A DNA stretch of 64,000 nucleotides from Deltaproteobacteria bacterium. GTDB lineage: Bacteria > Desulfobacterota > Binatia > Binatales > Binataceae. Positions 15,335-24,877 of the stretch are shown in pieces (position 1 is the first letter of the stretch; the number at the start of each line of letters is the position of its first letter). The position numbers were made by a program, and so were the translations under genes. The notes under the pieces are model-generated. The model worked only from the letters and a program-made list of their open reading frames with translations. It was not told the DNA's origin and searched no databases. Location: NCBI GenBank assembly GCA_021831785.1, contig JAKBMB010000011.1, forward strand, positions 62,001 through 126,000, read 5' to 3'.

Positions 15335-15748
15335 ATGATTCAAGGGGTGTTTCAAATCGCGGCCAGCGCGCTTTCCGCAGAAGCTTTGCGGATTACGCTA
15401 TCATCGCAAAATCTGGCAAATACCGATTCGATTACGTCGCCGGAAGGTGGGGCGTACAAGCGCAAGCTTCCGGTTTTTACTTCACGGCCCGTGACGGGCG
15501 AAGATGGCGAACCGGTAGGGCTTGGGGTGGCGACGGCCGCGGTCTTTACCGATCCGTCGTCGGCGCGCAAAGAGTATGACCCGGGAAATCCGCTGGCTGA
15601 CAGTCAGGGTTTCGTTAGCAAGCCCAATGTGAACCCGGTCAACGAGATGGTGGATGTGCTGGAAGCGTCGCGAGTCTATCAAGCTAATTTAGCGGCGATT
15701 GAAAGCGCCAAAAGCGCGATGCTTTCGGCTATTAACCTGTTGTCGTAA
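15335..15748 (+). CDS. flgC: Flagellar proximal rod protein FlgC
   Basis: 137 residues. The N-terminal MIQGVFQIAASALSAEALRI, with SSQNLANTDSITSPEGGAYKRK, is the FlgC rod signature, and the C-terminal half (NPLADSQGFVSKPNVNPVNE then MVDVLEASRVYQANLAAIES) is characteristic of the family. FlgC forms part of the proximal rod. A GGAGGGGAAGGG stretch lies upstream as ribosome-binding site. It is followed by fliE after 14 bases. Confidence 0.93.
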   Translation: MIQGVFQIAASALSAEALRITLSSQNLANTDSITSPEGGAYKRKLPVFTSRPVTGEDGEPVGLGVATAAVFTDPSSARKEYDPGNPLADSQGFVSKPNVNPVNEMVDVLEASRVYQANLAAIESAKSAMLSAINLLS

Positions 15749-15762
15749 GAAGGGGAAGCGCC

Positions 15763-16047
15763 GTGGCAGGCGTTCAGGGAGTGTCAGGCCTTCCGGAGTT
15801 GGTCGCGCAGGTGGTGCAGCCGGAGGCCAAACCAGCCTCCGCCGGCGGCTTCTCGACGGTATTGGAGAGCACGAATAATCTCCTCAAGGAGGCTGACAAG
15901 TTGAGCGCCCAGTACGCAACGGGCCGGGCAGATTTGACGGAGGCTGCCGTAACGGCGGAGCACGCCGACGTATCGCTGGGTTTTCTGATGGCGATTCGCC
16001 GGCAGGCCATTCAAGCTTATCAGCAGATCATGAGCATGCCGGTTTAG
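15763..16047 (+). CDS. fliE: Flagellar hook-basal body protein FliE
   Basis: 94 residues from GTG 15763. The second half (ALSAQYATGRADLTEAAVTA-like core, then EHADVSLGFLMAIRRQAIQAYQQIMSMPV) matches FliE, whose conserved end reads A..SL.....VR.K...AYQEIM.M.V. FliE joins the MS ring to the proximal rod. The flgB-flgC-fliE-fliF order is the common one. Confidence 0.9.
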   Translation: MAGVQGVSGLPELVAQVVQPEAKPASAGGFSTVLESTNNLLKEADKLSAQYATGRADLTEAAVTAEHADVSLGFLMAIRRQAIQAYQQIMSMPV

Positions 16048-16072
16048 GCGAGCAACTAAGAAGGGCGAAGTC

Positions 16073-17749
16073 GTGGACTCTGCGCAAGTTTGGTTGAAGT
16101 GGGCCTGGGAACAAATGCTGGCCCTAAGGGCGAGAAATCGCTTGGCCTTCGATCTTGCCTGCGGTTTCTTGGTTGCGATTCTTTTCGCAGTAGCAACGGT
16201 TGCCACTTATTCGTCTGGCGGGAGCCTTGTCCTTGCCTCCAACCTCTCACCCGCTGACATGGGCGTTCTGGAAATGCGCCTCAGACGGCACGGAATTGGT
16301 TACGTTGCCGGTCAAGATTGGATACGAGTGTCCGACGGGAAGATCGGCGAAGCGAAAGAGCTGCTGTCGTCGGGCCCCGGATTTTCCGGCGGCCAGGCGG
16401 GATTTGCCTTATTCGATCGTCCGGCTTTGGGAGCAAGTGATTTCGTTGAACAGGTGGCCTATCAGCGCGCCCTTCAAGGCGAGTTAGAGCGTACCATCAT
16501 GGACATGCGGTCGGTGGAAAATGCGCGGGTTATGCTCGCGATAAATCGCCCGTCTCCCTTTGCGCTCGCGCCGGAGGAAACCTCGCATGCCTCCGTGATG
16601 CTTACGCCGGTGCCGGGCGCGATGATTGATATCGTTACCGCGCGCTCGATTGCGCATCTGGTCGCTTCCTCGCTGCCGGGTCTTAGACCAGACCAGGTCT
16701 CCGTAACGCTTAACGACGGAAGTGTGCTCTTTCCGTCACAAAACGGCGCGGAATTTTCCGAGGAGGCAGTTTTACGTCAGAAAACGGAGCGAGTGCTTGA
16801 GGACAAAGCCGAACAGATTCTTCAGAAAATCATGGGCCCGGGCCGCTACGTTGTGGAAGTTTCAGTTGAGCTCGATGAGCGGAAGCGTCAGGAGACGATG
16901 CATCTTTACGGTTTCGGGAATAAACCGGCAATCCTAAGCGAGGAACACAACGAGGAGCCGGTTGGAGAGAAAACGACGCTGGGTATCCCGGGGCTGACTT
17001 CTAATTTGCCGGTGCCTTCTGCCCTGCCTGAGCCAGCAACTCAAAACGCTACAGGTTCCGACTCCTCGGGATCTCGAACGACGCCTCGGCCCGCCACGGT
17101 CGGAGCTACCGCACTCGCCTCTCCTCCGTACTCTCGACGAGACATCGTGAATTATCGGCCCTCGACCCGCGATATCTTGGAGTCGCGTGAAGCGTTCGGC
17201 CTCAAGCGCATCTCGGTTGCAGCCGTGGTCGATGGAATTTACAAGGCCGGGGCTTTCCAGGCCCAGCCCGACGACCGGCTTAAGGAGATTAAGGATCTTT
17301 TGGTCGCCGCTGTAGGCGGAAACCCAGCTAGAGGAGACCTGGTTGAGGTAAAGAGTGCGGCCCTTGCCCATCCCTACATTCCGCCACCGCCGTCGTTCGC
17401 TGAACAACTGCGCGAGCTTTTCAGCAACCTGATGTATCTCGGGGTGGCGACGGCCGTGGGATTGGTAATTCTCGGCTTTGGAAGTTGGCTGGCGGTTCGG
17501 AGCGCTCGTAAGCGTCGCTTAGCGGGAAGGCTAAAGAAACAGATCTCGGAGATTTCCGTTGCGACTAAGCCGGTAGACAACGCCCGTGTCGAACCGAAAC
17601 CCGATCAGGATTTGAGGCTGCGCGTTAATCTGGAAGCCGAACGCAATCCGGAGGCGGTTGCCGCTATACTCCGCAAATGGATGGATGAATCAAGCGCCGG
17701 GACGAGTGGCGGTCACTCAACTTCAGGCGGATTAAGCGAGGCAGCATGA
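16073..17749 (+). CDS. fliF: Flagellar MS-ring protein FliF
   Basis: 558 residues from GTG 16073. A first membrane helix (about 27-48) is followed by the ring-building motif domain (VLASNLSPADMGVLEMRLRR; GQAGFALFDRPALGASDFVEQVAYQRALQGELERTI) and RVMLAINRPSPFA. A second helix (LMYLGVATAVGLVILGFGSW, near 463-483) leads to the cytoplasmic tail that binds FliG (RNPEAVAAILRKWMDE). FliF forms the inner-membrane MS ring. It overlaps fliH by four bases. Confidence 0.93.
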   Translation: MDSAQVWLKWAWEQMLALRARNRLAFDLACGFLVAILFAVATVATYSSGGSLVLASNLSPADMGVLEMRLRRHGIGYVAGQDWIRVSDGKIGEAKELLSSGPGFSGGQAGFALFDRPALGASDFVEQVAYQRALQGELERTIMDMRSVENARVMLAINRPSPFALAPEETSHASVMLTPVPGAMIDIVTARSIAHLVASSLPGLRPDQVSVTLNDGSVLFPSQNGAEFSEEAVLRQKTERVLEDKAEQILQKIMGPGRYVVEVSVELDERKRQETMHLYGFGNKPAILSEEHNEEPVGEKTTLGIPGLTSNLPVPSALPEPATQNATGSDSSGSRTTPRPATVGATALASPPYSRRDIVNYRPSTRDILESREAFGLKRISVAAVVDGIYKAGAFQAQPDDRLKEIKDLLVAAVGGNPARGDLVEVKSAALAHPYIPPPPSFAEQLRELFSNLMYLGVATAVGLVILGFGSWLAVRSARKRRLAGRLKKQISEISVATKPVDNARVEPKPDQDLRLRVNLEAERNPEAVAAILRKWMDESSAGTSGGHSTSGGLSEAA

Positions 17750-18459
17750 ACGCTGGAGCAGTGAACAGCGCGCAGAAACGCGACGGTGGTCCCAAACGCG
17801 GCTTGGCGCAGTCCTTTCCGAGTCTTGCGGCGCTGAAGCGTGAACGCGAGGCGGATCAAGAGGATGCCGGCCGGCGCTGGCTGGCAGAGGAAGTTGAAAA
17901 GGCTCGCAGCCAGGGGTACCAGCGCGGGTACGAAGATGGAATCAATGCAGCGAGGGCGGAAGCGGCCAAGCTCTATGAAAGCGCCCGCAGAGAGGGGTGT
18001 GAGCGTGGCGCGGAGGAAGGAAGAAAAGAGGCAGCGCGCATGATCGATGCGTTGCGAGGGGCCAGCCAAGAGCTTTCCCAAACCTACCGGAGCGTGCTCT
18101 CGGAGCTTGAGTCGTTCAGCCTGGAATTTTGCTTGGGACTGCTTAAGAGGCTCACTGGAGCGAACCCTTTGCGCAAGGCCTTCCTCATAAAAGCAATTAA
18201 GGAGGCGACGGTTGCTCTTAAGCCGGCCGGTGTCCAGGTGGTGCTGCTCAACCCGGCAGATATGGCGCTGGTCGAGGGGCTGCTCGGTGGCCTCAACGTG
18301 AAGGAGGATCCGCTGCTCGAGCCCGGCGGCTTTCGGGTCGAGGGCGGCCCGCTCTTCGTCGAAGGATCCTTGTCGGCCGCGATGGCTCAGGTGGAACAGA
18401 CGATGCTCAAGAAAAAGCCGACCAGGCACGCAATGGGGTCTCACGGAGAGCCGGCGTGA
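17746..18459 (+). CDS. fliH: Flagellar export apparatus stator protein FliH
   Basis: 237 residues. A charged N-terminal coiled coil (ARSQGYQRGYEDGINAARAEAAKLYESARREGCERGAEEG) carries the repeated GxxxG-like pattern typical of FliH, and the C-terminal half (LRKAFLIKAIKEATVALKPA then GVQVVLLNPADMALV; FRVEGGPLFVEGSLSAAMAQVE) fits the HrpE/YscL/FliH family. FliH binds the ATPase FliI and FliN. Overlaps by four bases both with fliF and with fliI, as expected for a tightly coupled export operon. Confidence 0.85.
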   Translation: MNAGAVNSAQKRDGGPKRGLAQSFPSLAALKREREADQEDAGRRWLAEEVEKARSQGYQRGYEDGINAARAEAAKLYESARREGCERGAEEGRKEAARMIDALRGASQELSQTYRSVLSELESFSLEFCLGLLKRLTGANPLRKAFLIKAIKEATVALKPAGVQVVLLNPADMALVEGLLGGLNVKEDPLLEPGGFRVEGGPLFVEGSLSAAMAQVEQTMLKKKPTRHAMGSHGEPA

Positions 18460-19754
18460 ATCTGCTTTCGGCCGAGAAACAATTAATGAATTTCACGCCG
18501 CCGGTGTTCCCGGTATGCGGCCGGCTCACGCGATCGGTTGGTCTGCTTCTGCAAGCTAGCGGACCGCCTTTGCCGGTTGGAAGTATGGTGAGCGTCGACG
18601 GAGTCATCTCTGAAGTGGTTGGTTTTCGCGAAGAAGGGTTGCTGTTGCTGGCGATCGAGGAGGCTCGGCGACTGCGGCCTGAAGCGCGAGTAGAACCGGT
18701 TCATCTGACACTTAGGTTGGGCGACTGGATTATGAGTCGCGTGCTCGACGGTCTTGGCCGGCCGCTTGACGGAAAGCCGCTGCCTTACGGCGGCGAAGAG
18801 GTTGAGATCACGCCTGCGCCGACCGAGCTGAACTCCAGAGATCCGGTTGAAAAGCCCTTCGACAGTGGCATCCGCGCAATAAACGGGCTCCTCACCCTAG
18901 GTCTAGGGCAAAAGATTGGAATTTTCTCGATGCCCGGGGCGGGCAAGTCGACCTTGCTCGCAATGATGGCGCGCGCGAGCGGCGCGGACGCGACGATCAT
19001 AGCCCTTATCGGCGAGCGCGGACGGGAAGCGCGCGAATTCATCGACGAGCTGCTCGGGACAAAAGGGCTTGAGCGTTCGATCGTCGTGGTCGTGACCGGC
19101 GATGAGCCCGCGGCAATGCGGGTCAAAGGAGCTTTCCTGGCGACCGCGATCGCGACGTGGCTGCGAAAGAAAGGACGCAATGTATTGCTGCTAATGGACA
19201 GTCTGACCCGGGTCGCCATGGCGCAGCGTGAAATCGGACTTGCCTCGGGCGAGCCGCCAACGGCCCGGGGCTATCCGCCGTCGGTTTTCGCCTTGGTGCC
19301 GCGACTGGTGGAGCAGGCCGGGGTTTTTCAAAGCGGAAGCGTAACCGGAATCTATACCGTACTATTGCACGAAGAGCAGGACATCGTCGGAGAACTGGCA
19401 AAGGGCACTCTCGACGGTCATATCAAGCTGTCCTCGAGGCTTGCGCAAAGGGGCCATTACCCAGCTATCGACGTTTTAGAATCAATTTCCCGCGTCGCGC
19501 ACCGGGTTACATCGGTCGGGCATCATCAGGATCGGACCAAGTTCATCGACTTATATTCGCGCTGGAAAGAAGCGGAAGAGCTGATCGCTATCGGCACCTA
19601 TACGCCGGGCAACAACCGGCTCATGGATGAAGCCGTGGCGATACATGACAAGCTCGACGGTTTCTTGAAGCAAGGCGTCAACGAAGGCATTTCGCTCGAG
19701 CAGAGTGTTTTCCAGCTCGATCGGACCTTGGGGGAAAATAATGCGGATACCTAG
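18456..19754 (+). CDS. fliI: Flagellum-specific export ATPase FliI
   Basis: 432 residues from GTG 18456. The Walker A loop is GAGKST within KIGIFSMPGAGKSTLLAMMA (about 150-170) and Walker B is NVLLLMDSLTRVAMAQREIG (about 240-260). GERGREAREFIDELLG and PTARGYPPSVFALVPRLVEQAG are the FliI/YscN signatures. The enzyme powers unfolding and export of flagellar proteins at the base of the apparatus. It overlaps fliJ by 14 bases. Confidence 0.95.
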   Translation: MNLLSAEKQLMNFTPPVFPVCGRLTRSVGLLLQASGPPLPVGSMVSVDGVISEVVGFREEGLLLLAIEEARRLRPEARVEPVHLTLRLGDWIMSRVLDGLGRPLDGKPLPYGGEEVEITPAPTELNSRDPVEKPFDSGIRAINGLLTLGLGQKIGIFSMPGAGKSTLLAMMARASGADATIIALIGERGREAREFIDELLGTKGLERSIVVVVTGDEPAAMRVKGAFLATAIATWLRKKGRNVLLLMDSLTRVAMAQREIGLASGEPPTARGYPPSVFALVPRLVEQAGVFQSGSVTGIYTVLLHEEQDIVGELAKGTLDGHIKLSSRLAQRGHYPAIDVLESISRVAHRVTSVGHHQDRTKFIDLYSRWKEAEELIAIGTYTPGNNRLMDEAVAIHDKLDGFLKQGVNEGISLEQSVFQLDRTLGENNADT

Positions 19755-20130
19755 TAATTTAATCGCTCGCCTCAAACGGATCCGCGGGCTTCGTTATCAG
19801 GCCGCAGCGGCCGACTTGGGCCTCAAGCAAGAGAAAAAGGCCCGCGCCGACTCCCGCTGCGTGGAGGCTTCCAGAGCAACCGAGGCTGCGACCTCGCGCA
19901 GCGAAACGCTTTCCGATCTAGCGCCACTCGGTGAGGCCCGAATCAAGCGGCTTCGGACCGTCGCCGAGCTAAAAACCGACATTGCCGTCGCGGCAAGCCT
20001 TACTGTCAAGGCCAAGGCCGCGCACGATCGAATTGGCGAGATAGAGTTAGCCGACCGTGCCCGCAGGGTGCGTTTGAAAGAACGTCGCGATGAAATGGAA
20101 GCCGAGGGGTTTTTAACATGCAAGCGATAA
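19741..20130 (+). CDS. fliJ: FliJ-like export chaperone
   Basis: 129 residues from the ATG at 19741, which lies inside the end of fliI; a longer frame from 19705 is less likely. The protein is one long charged alanine-rich coiled coil (LIARLKRIRGLRYQAAAADLGLKQEKKARADSR and so on), as FliJ is. Family conservation is low, so position between fliI and fliK carries most of the weight. FliJ escorts export substrates and activates the FliI/FlhA gate. It overlaps fliK by 13 bases. Confidence 0.7.
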   Translation: MRIPSNLIARLKRIRGLRYQAAAADLGLKQEKKARADSRCVEASRATEAATSRSETLSDLAPLGEARIKRLRTVAELKTDIAVAASLTVKAKAAHDRIGEIELADRARRVRLKERRDEMEAEGFLTCKR

Positions 20131-21812
20131 GGTTACTCGCTGCGAGCGCCACCGAGCCGATCCTCAAGCTCCACGACGGTCAGCTACCAAACGGCAGCGG
20201 CGAACAGGGCCTTCAAGAAGAGGGCGGGAACAATTTCGGCGCGCTGCTTGGCGCGGCCGTTGGTTCGCTTTCCGGCGGCGGCACATCCAGCCGACCGACC
20301 AAAGGCCCTACACATGGAAAGGGAGCCGAAGAACCGAATAGGGCCGTGCGGCACTCTGAAGCGCGCGTGTCGGGCGACAAGACCGCAGCCTTGGGTTCGG
20401 CGGTCATCCCAACAGCCGGGAAATCTGATGCGGTAAGGCAGGTTTCTCCCGTAGCGCTATTTTTGCCGGCAACGCCCAGTTCGTCTAAGCCGCCTGCGTC
20501 CTCCACCCTTAGCGACCGCGCGGCGACGGGAAGCGAGCATCGACAGGGCGGTGCGGCAGGTGGGGCGCTGCAATCTGATGGAAAATCGGGAGGCTCGTCT
20601 GGTCTCGTCTTGTTTGGCTTGAACCCGCCGCCACCCACCCTTTCAAGGCGGGAGACTTCTTCCAGCGCAAGCAACGCTTCCCAGTCGACGACCCTCTCAA
20701 GGCCGAGGAGTCTTGCCGCAGTTGGCGACAGCCGTGGTCCGGATGCGAACGGCGGCGGGGCCTTTTCGACCGGGGGAGTATCTGCTGACCCGCGCTTATC
20801 CAGTCTGGCTGCGCCTGGCGTAGCCGACTTAGCGCGTGCGAGCGAGGGGCCGTCGAGGTCGAACGTGGCTCCCAGACACCTCGACCCATCAGCGGCCAAC
20901 CCAGCGCCTGCGGGGGATTGGCCGCCCGAGACGAACGCGGCTCAGCCGGCCAGTGGCACACAGGCCGGCCATATCGAAGCCAAACATCAGAGTCGGCTCG
21001 GCAAACCAGGTGCCGTCACCTTGGAAGAGACGAGCGCCGGAGCTTCTGCTCTCGCTGCTCGGAGTCATGGACCTGAGCGGAAGAGCTCGACCGGCGGCTC
21101 GTCGGCCGGTCGAGCCACTGGCTCCGCTGAAGATTCGGCTAGTAAAAAAGCAGCCCTTGAAGAAACGATCGCCATCCAAGGTTCGGCGCGCGGCGATGCA
21201 AGCTCACAAACGTCGCAAGCCATCCAGGCTGAAAACACATCTCAGCGGGCCGCTTCAGGTCCAGGACAGTTGCTTACCAGCTCAGCCTTCGCACAAGCAA
21301 GATTTGAGAGCGTAGGCATGACAAACTCATATAAAGACAATCATAGCAATGAATCGGGCGCATTTGCCCACGTCACTGCGGGGGCCGGCTCGGAATGGAC
21401 CGGCGGTTCATCTTTCGGGCCGACTGGCACGCCAAGCGTTCAAGTTACGGTTGCCACACAGGCAGCACAAGAAACATTTGACGCGCGTTCACAGATGCGG
21501 GTTGCCTCGTTTAGGGTCGAAAGCGAGGGCTCCGCGGCGCGGGGAGTGGTGAGGGAAGGGAGCGACGGCATGTGGGCTGCGCTCCTTCCCTCCACCGCGG
21601 AGGCGGCATCGCTGACCCAAGCGCAAGTGCCGCAGCTCAGACATGCGATCGAGTCCCTCGGCTTTGTGGTCGGCGACATTTCCGTGGGCGTCAACCCGCA
21701 GGGCGCGAATAAGGAAAAGAGCGGCAACGGAAACGGAGGCGAACAGCACGCCGCGCGGCTCACCTCCGACCCAAAAAGCGGCGAGATCTTTTTTACCGAG
21801 GAGGTAGGTTGA
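20118..21812 (+). CDS. fliK: Flagellar hook-length control protein FliK (divergent)
   Basis: 564 residues, mostly low-complexity serine/alanine/glycine/proline sequence without stable fold, as in FliK central regions. The C-terminal portion (about 480-540: MWAALLPSTAEAASLTQAQV then PQLRHAIESLGFVVGDISVGVN) resembles the FliK C-terminal domain, where LRxxLxxxGL.....V pattern is usual. FliK measures hook length and switches FlhB specificity. Location between fliJ and flgD is the classical one. The identification depends mainly on place and composition. Confidence 0.7.
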   Translation: MQAIRLLAASATEPILKLHDGQLPNGSGEQGLQEEGGNNFGALLGAAVGSLSGGGTSSRPTKGPTHGKGAEEPNRAVRHSEARVSGDKTAALGSAVIPTAGKSDAVRQVSPVALFLPATPSSSKPPASSTLSDRAATGSEHRQGGAAGGALQSDGKSGGSSGLVLFGLNPPPPTLSRRETSSSASNASQSTTLSRPRSLAAVGDSRGPDANGGGAFSTGGVSADPRLSSLAAPGVADLARASEGPSRSNVAPRHLDPSAANPAPAGDWPPETNAAQPASGTQAGHIEAKHQSRLGKPGAVTLEETSAGASALAARSHGPERKSSTGGSSAGRATGSAEDSASKKAALEETIAIQGSARGDASSQTSQAIQAENTSQRAASGPGQLLTSSAFAQARFESVGMTNSYKDNHSNESGAFAHVTAGAGSEWTGGSSFGPTGTPSVQVTVATQAAQETFDARSQMRVASFRVESEGSAARGVVREGSDGMWAALLPSTAEAASLTQAQVPQLRHAIESLGFVVGDISVGVNPQGANKEKSGNGNGGEQHAARLTSDPKSGEIFFTEEVG

Positions 21813-22447
21813 TGTTTGGCGCATCTCCCACAGTTAGTAGCAATCTCGGCGTTGCCTCCCTGCCGGCGTCACAACAGGTTTCGCCCCAGGTGCCGACGGC
21901 GACCGACTTCATTCAACTGTTGATAGCCGAGGTCGAAAACCAGGATCCGACGCAACCGCAGAATCCCACGCAATATATTACGCAGATGGCATCTTTTTCG
22001 GAGCTGCAGACGCTGAGCAACATCCAGTCCGAAATCGGTGGCGGCGGCTCTCTAGCGCAAGCTTCCAGTGCGTATCTCGATCATACGGTTACGGCTCCAG
22101 GATCGAATATCGCGGTCAACAACGGTAAGGCGACGTCGATCGTGTTCACGCCCGCCGCGGCGGGCTCCTATAGCGCGAGCGTCACTAACGCACAGGGCAT
22201 CCAGGTTGGCCAAGCGAACATCTCCGTCAGCGGCGCGGGTTCGCCGCAGGCCTTTACCTGGCAACCTCCTTCGGGAACACCAAATGGACTCTATTCGGTG
22301 CAAATCCTGAACTCTTCCGGAACGCCTGTGAGCGGGCTTTCCGCGCAGGGCGCGGTGCAGGCTGTCACGCTGAGCAACGGTTCGGTCGTGCTCAACTTGG
22401 GCAGCGGATTATTGGTTCCGGCGAGCTCCGTGACCTCGGTCATGTAA
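21812..22447 (+). CDS. flgD: Flagellar hook assembly protein FlgD
   Basis: 211 residues from the ATG at 21812, overlapping the fliK stop by one base. The N-terminal signature ATDFIQLLIAEVENQDPTQP, then QNPTQYITQMASFSELQTLSNIQS, is diagnostic for FlgD (FLxLLxxQLxNQDPxxP...FVxQLAQFSxLEQ). The rest is the Ig-like FLG/TUDOR part (SYSASVTNAQGIQVGQANIS; GTPNGLYSVQILNSSG). FlgD caps the growing hook. Confidence 0.93.
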   Translation: MFGASPTVSSNLGVASLPASQQVSPQVPTATDFIQLLIAEVENQDPTQPQNPTQYITQMASFSELQTLSNIQSEIGGGGSLAQASSAYLDHTVTAPGSNIAVNNGKATSIVFTPAAAGSYSASVTNAQGIQVGQANISVSGAGSPQAFTWQPPSGTPNGLYSVQILNSSGTPVSGLSAQGAVQAVTLSNGSVVLNLGSGLLVPASSVTSVM

Positions 22448-22491
22448 TGGCCCAGCGTCAGCGTAAAAACGCCAAAAAAGAGGTGTGAACA

Positions 22492-23733
22492 ATGTCGAGT
22501 TTTTCAATCACCGAAACCGGACTGACGGCGGTCGAGACCGCGCTTAATTCAGTAAGCGATAACCTCGCCAACGCGGATACGGTCGGCTTTAAGTCGCAAT
22601 CGGCGGACTTCGAGACGCTTCTGGGCCAGAACGTCGGCAGCACTACGGTAGGGGGCGGCGTCACGGTCTCAGGCATCAGCAGCGATTTCAGCGAGGGGAC
22701 GCTCAACCAGACCGGCCAGCCGCTTGACATGGCCATCCAGGGCAACGGGTTTTTTATCTATCAGACGTCGGCGGGTCAACAGGTCTATTCCCGCAACGGC
22801 CAGTTGACGGTCGGACCGACCGGCGCGCTGCTGGGCCCCAATGGCGATGAATTGCTGGGATATACGGTCCAGGGCAACGGAAGCTTGGGCACGGTAGGAC
22901 CGATTCAGATTCCGCAAGCACTGCTCGCCCCCGCGGCTTCGACCACGGTTTCCCTGTCAGGCAACGTGAATTCCGGCGACCCGGTCATAGCCAGCACAAC
23001 CACGATCAACCCGAGCAATCCGGCGACGTACGACTATTCCGCCAGCGTCACGGTTTACGACAGCCTCGGCAATGCCCACGAGCTGACCTTCTATTTCCAG
23101 AACAACGGCCCGGACACGGTCCACACCGGGGACGTTTTATGGTCCTGGCTGGCGACGGTTGACGGGAGCACCACCGGACTGACCAACAACAGCGGGACGT
23201 TCGATTTCAATAGCAGCGGCGCGATGGTGATCGGCGCGACGCCGACCAGCGCGTTGAACGCCACTTTGACTGACGGCGCCAGCGCGCTCTCGCTCAGCCT
23301 CAATTTTAGCAACATCACCCAGTACGCTTCGGGCGACAGCGTGAGCGGAACCGCCGACGGCAACGCGCCGGCTGGACCTGTGAGCAGCCAAATCAACTCC
23401 CGGGGCCAAATCTCGGTCACCTATTCCAACGGTCAGACGGTGCAGGTCGGACAGGTTGCGTTGGCGACCTTCGTTTCTAACTCCGGCCTCGAGCTCACCA
23501 CCGGCGGTATGTACCAAGCGACCCCGAGCGCCGGGGCGATTACGGTCTCCGCTCCGGGCGCCGGCGCCGCGGGGACCGTCAGCAATGGGGCGCTGGAGCA
23601 GTCCAACGTTAGCGTGTCGGACGAGTTGGTAAACTTAGTCGTCCTGCAAAACATCTACGGCGCCAACGCAAAGGCGCTTCAGAGCGAGGATAACGTCGAA
23701 TCGACCCTGATCAACATGCCGATTCAGCCGTGA
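22492..23733 (+). CDS. flgE: Flagellar hook protein FlgE
   Basis: 413 residues. N-terminal FSITETGLTAVETALNSVSD then NLANADTVGFKSQSADFE is the rod/hook signature. GNGFFIYQTSAGQQVYSRNG follows, and the C-terminus ends GALEQSNVSVSDELVNLVVL then QNIYGANAKALQSEDN. The middle holds the FlgE D2 region (YDSLGNAHELTFYFQ). FlgE polymerises into the hook. It overlaps the fliL-like gene by four bases. Confidence 0.94.
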   Translation: MSSFSITETGLTAVETALNSVSDNLANADTVGFKSQSADFETLLGQNVGSTTVGGGVTVSGISSDFSEGTLNQTGQPLDMAIQGNGFFIYQTSAGQQVYSRNGQLTVGPTGALLGPNGDELLGYTVQGNGSLGTVGPIQIPQALLAPAASTTVSLSGNVNSGDPVIASTTTINPSNPATYDYSASVTVYDSLGNAHELTFYFQNNGPDTVHTGDVLWSWLATVDGSTTGLTNNSGTFDFNSSGAMVIGATPTSALNATLTDGASALSLSLNFSNITQYASGDSVSGTADGNAPAGPVSSQINSRGQISVTYSNGQTVQVGQVALATFVSNSGLELTTGGMYQATPSAGAITVSAPGAGAAGTVSNGALEQSNVSVSDELVNLVVLQNIYGANAKALQSEDNVESTLINMPIQP

Positions 23734-24146
23734 GCAAGATGACCGCAGTCATAGTGGGGGCGGCGTTGATTGCCGTGTGCGGCGTAGGCGGGGGAATGTT
23801 CATGTACCGCCGAAACGCCGCGGCGCGGGTCCCGGTGGACGAACCGCCGGTCCTGGTGGAGGTCGGCGCGATGACGGTGCGGCTGGCCGATCGCGGCGTG
23901 CAAAACGAGCACTACCTCAAGGCGACGCCGGTGCTCGAGGTTTGCTGCGGGCGAAGCGGCAAAGTCAGCCAAGACATGATCTACGTCCGCGACCGGTTCG
24001 TGCAGGACGCCAGCCTCTACACCTCGCAAGACCTGATGAACCCGGACGGCGTGGGGAAACTCAAAAGCGCGCTGACGGGCGACCTTAACCATCGCTTCCA
24101 CGGCGCGGTCAAGGGCGTCCTGTTTAACGAGCTGGTGATCGAATGA
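23730..24146 (+). CDS. fliL: FliL-like flagellar basal body protein
   Basis: 138 residues from GTG 23730 (ATG at 23739 possible). A single N-terminal membrane helix (TAVIVGAALIAVCGVGGGMF) is followed by a periplasmic domain containing LADRGVQNEHYLKATPVLEV and DRFVQDASLYTSQDLMNPDGVGKLKSALTGDLNHRF, which parallels FliL (YLKVxIxLE...DxLISxLSSxTxxDLxxxxGKexLKxEL). FliL surrounds the stator and supports torque. Position before fliP fits. Confidence 0.75.
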   Translation: MSKMTAVIVGAALIAVCGVGGGMFMYRRNAAARVPVDEPPVLVEVGAMTVRLADRGVQNEHYLKATPVLEVCCGRSGKVSQDMIYVRDRFVQDASLYTSQDLMNPDGVGKLKSALTGDLNHRFHGAVKGVLFNELVIE

Positions 24147-24877
24147 AGCGATGGTCGTTTGCGGCGGCGATCGCCGCGATACCGGCCAGTCCGGCTGCGG
24201 CGTGGGCCTTGACGCTTCAGTTCGACCCCGGTCCGCGTGCCGCGGAGCCGCTCGAATGGGCCGCGCTGCTGACGCTTATCGCGCTGGCGCCGGCGCTGCT
24301 GGTGATGCTCACCTCCTTCACCCGGATCGTGATCGTGCTGTCGCTGTTGCGCCAGGCCTTGGGCCTACAGCAGCAGCCCCCGAACATGGTGTTGACCGGC
24401 ATCGCTATGTTCCTGACGGTCTTCGTGATGATGCCGGTGTGGAAAACGATCAAAGCGCACGCGCTGGAGCCTTATCTTGCCGGCAGCCTGGAGCCGAGCG
24501 CGGCGCTTGCGCAGGCCGAAGCGCCGCTGCGCGAATTCATGCTCAAGCAGACGCGCAAGGAGGACATCGCCATGTCGCGCCTGCTGCTGGCCAAAGGAGG
24601 CGGCGTATTGGCCGACGACTCCGACCCGCGGCTGCTGCCGTTTTACGCGCTGGTTCCGGCCTTTATCTCAAGCGAGCTCACGGCGGCCTTTCGCATCGGA
24701 TTTCTCATCTATCTGCCGTTTATGGCGATCGATCTTGCCATTTCGGCGATTCTGATGGCGCTCGGCATGTTCATGCTTCCGCCGACGTTGGTATCGCTGC
24801 CGCTCAAGCTGCTGGTGTTTACGCTGGCCTCCGGATGGCCGTTGCTGCTGCGAGGTCTGATGCTGAGCTTCAGTTAG
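24143..24877 (+). CDS. fliP: Flagellar export gate protein FliP
   Basis: 244 residues with a cleavable signal peptide (MKRWSFAAAIAAIPASPAAA, cleavage after WA). FliP signatures: LVMLTSFTRIVIVLSLLRQALGLQQQPPN, VLTGIAMFLTVFVMMPVW, REFMLKQTRKEDI, and IGFLIYLPFMAIDLAISAILMALGMFMLPP. FliP with FliQ and FliR forms the export gate in the inner membrane. No fliO precedes it; fliL takes that place. It overlaps fliL by four bases. Confidence 0.95.
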   Translation: MKRWSFAAAIAAIPASPAAAWALTLQFDPGPRAAEPLEWAALLTLIALAPALLVMLTSFTRIVIVLSLLRQALGLQQQPPNMVLTGIAMFLTVFVMMPVWKTIKAHALEPYLAGSLEPSAALAQAEAPLREFMLKQTRKEDIAMSRLLLAKGGGVLADDSDPRLLPFYALVPAFISSELTAAFRIGFLIYLPFMAIDLAISAILMALGMFMLPPTLVSLPLKLLVFTLASGWPLLLRGLMLSFS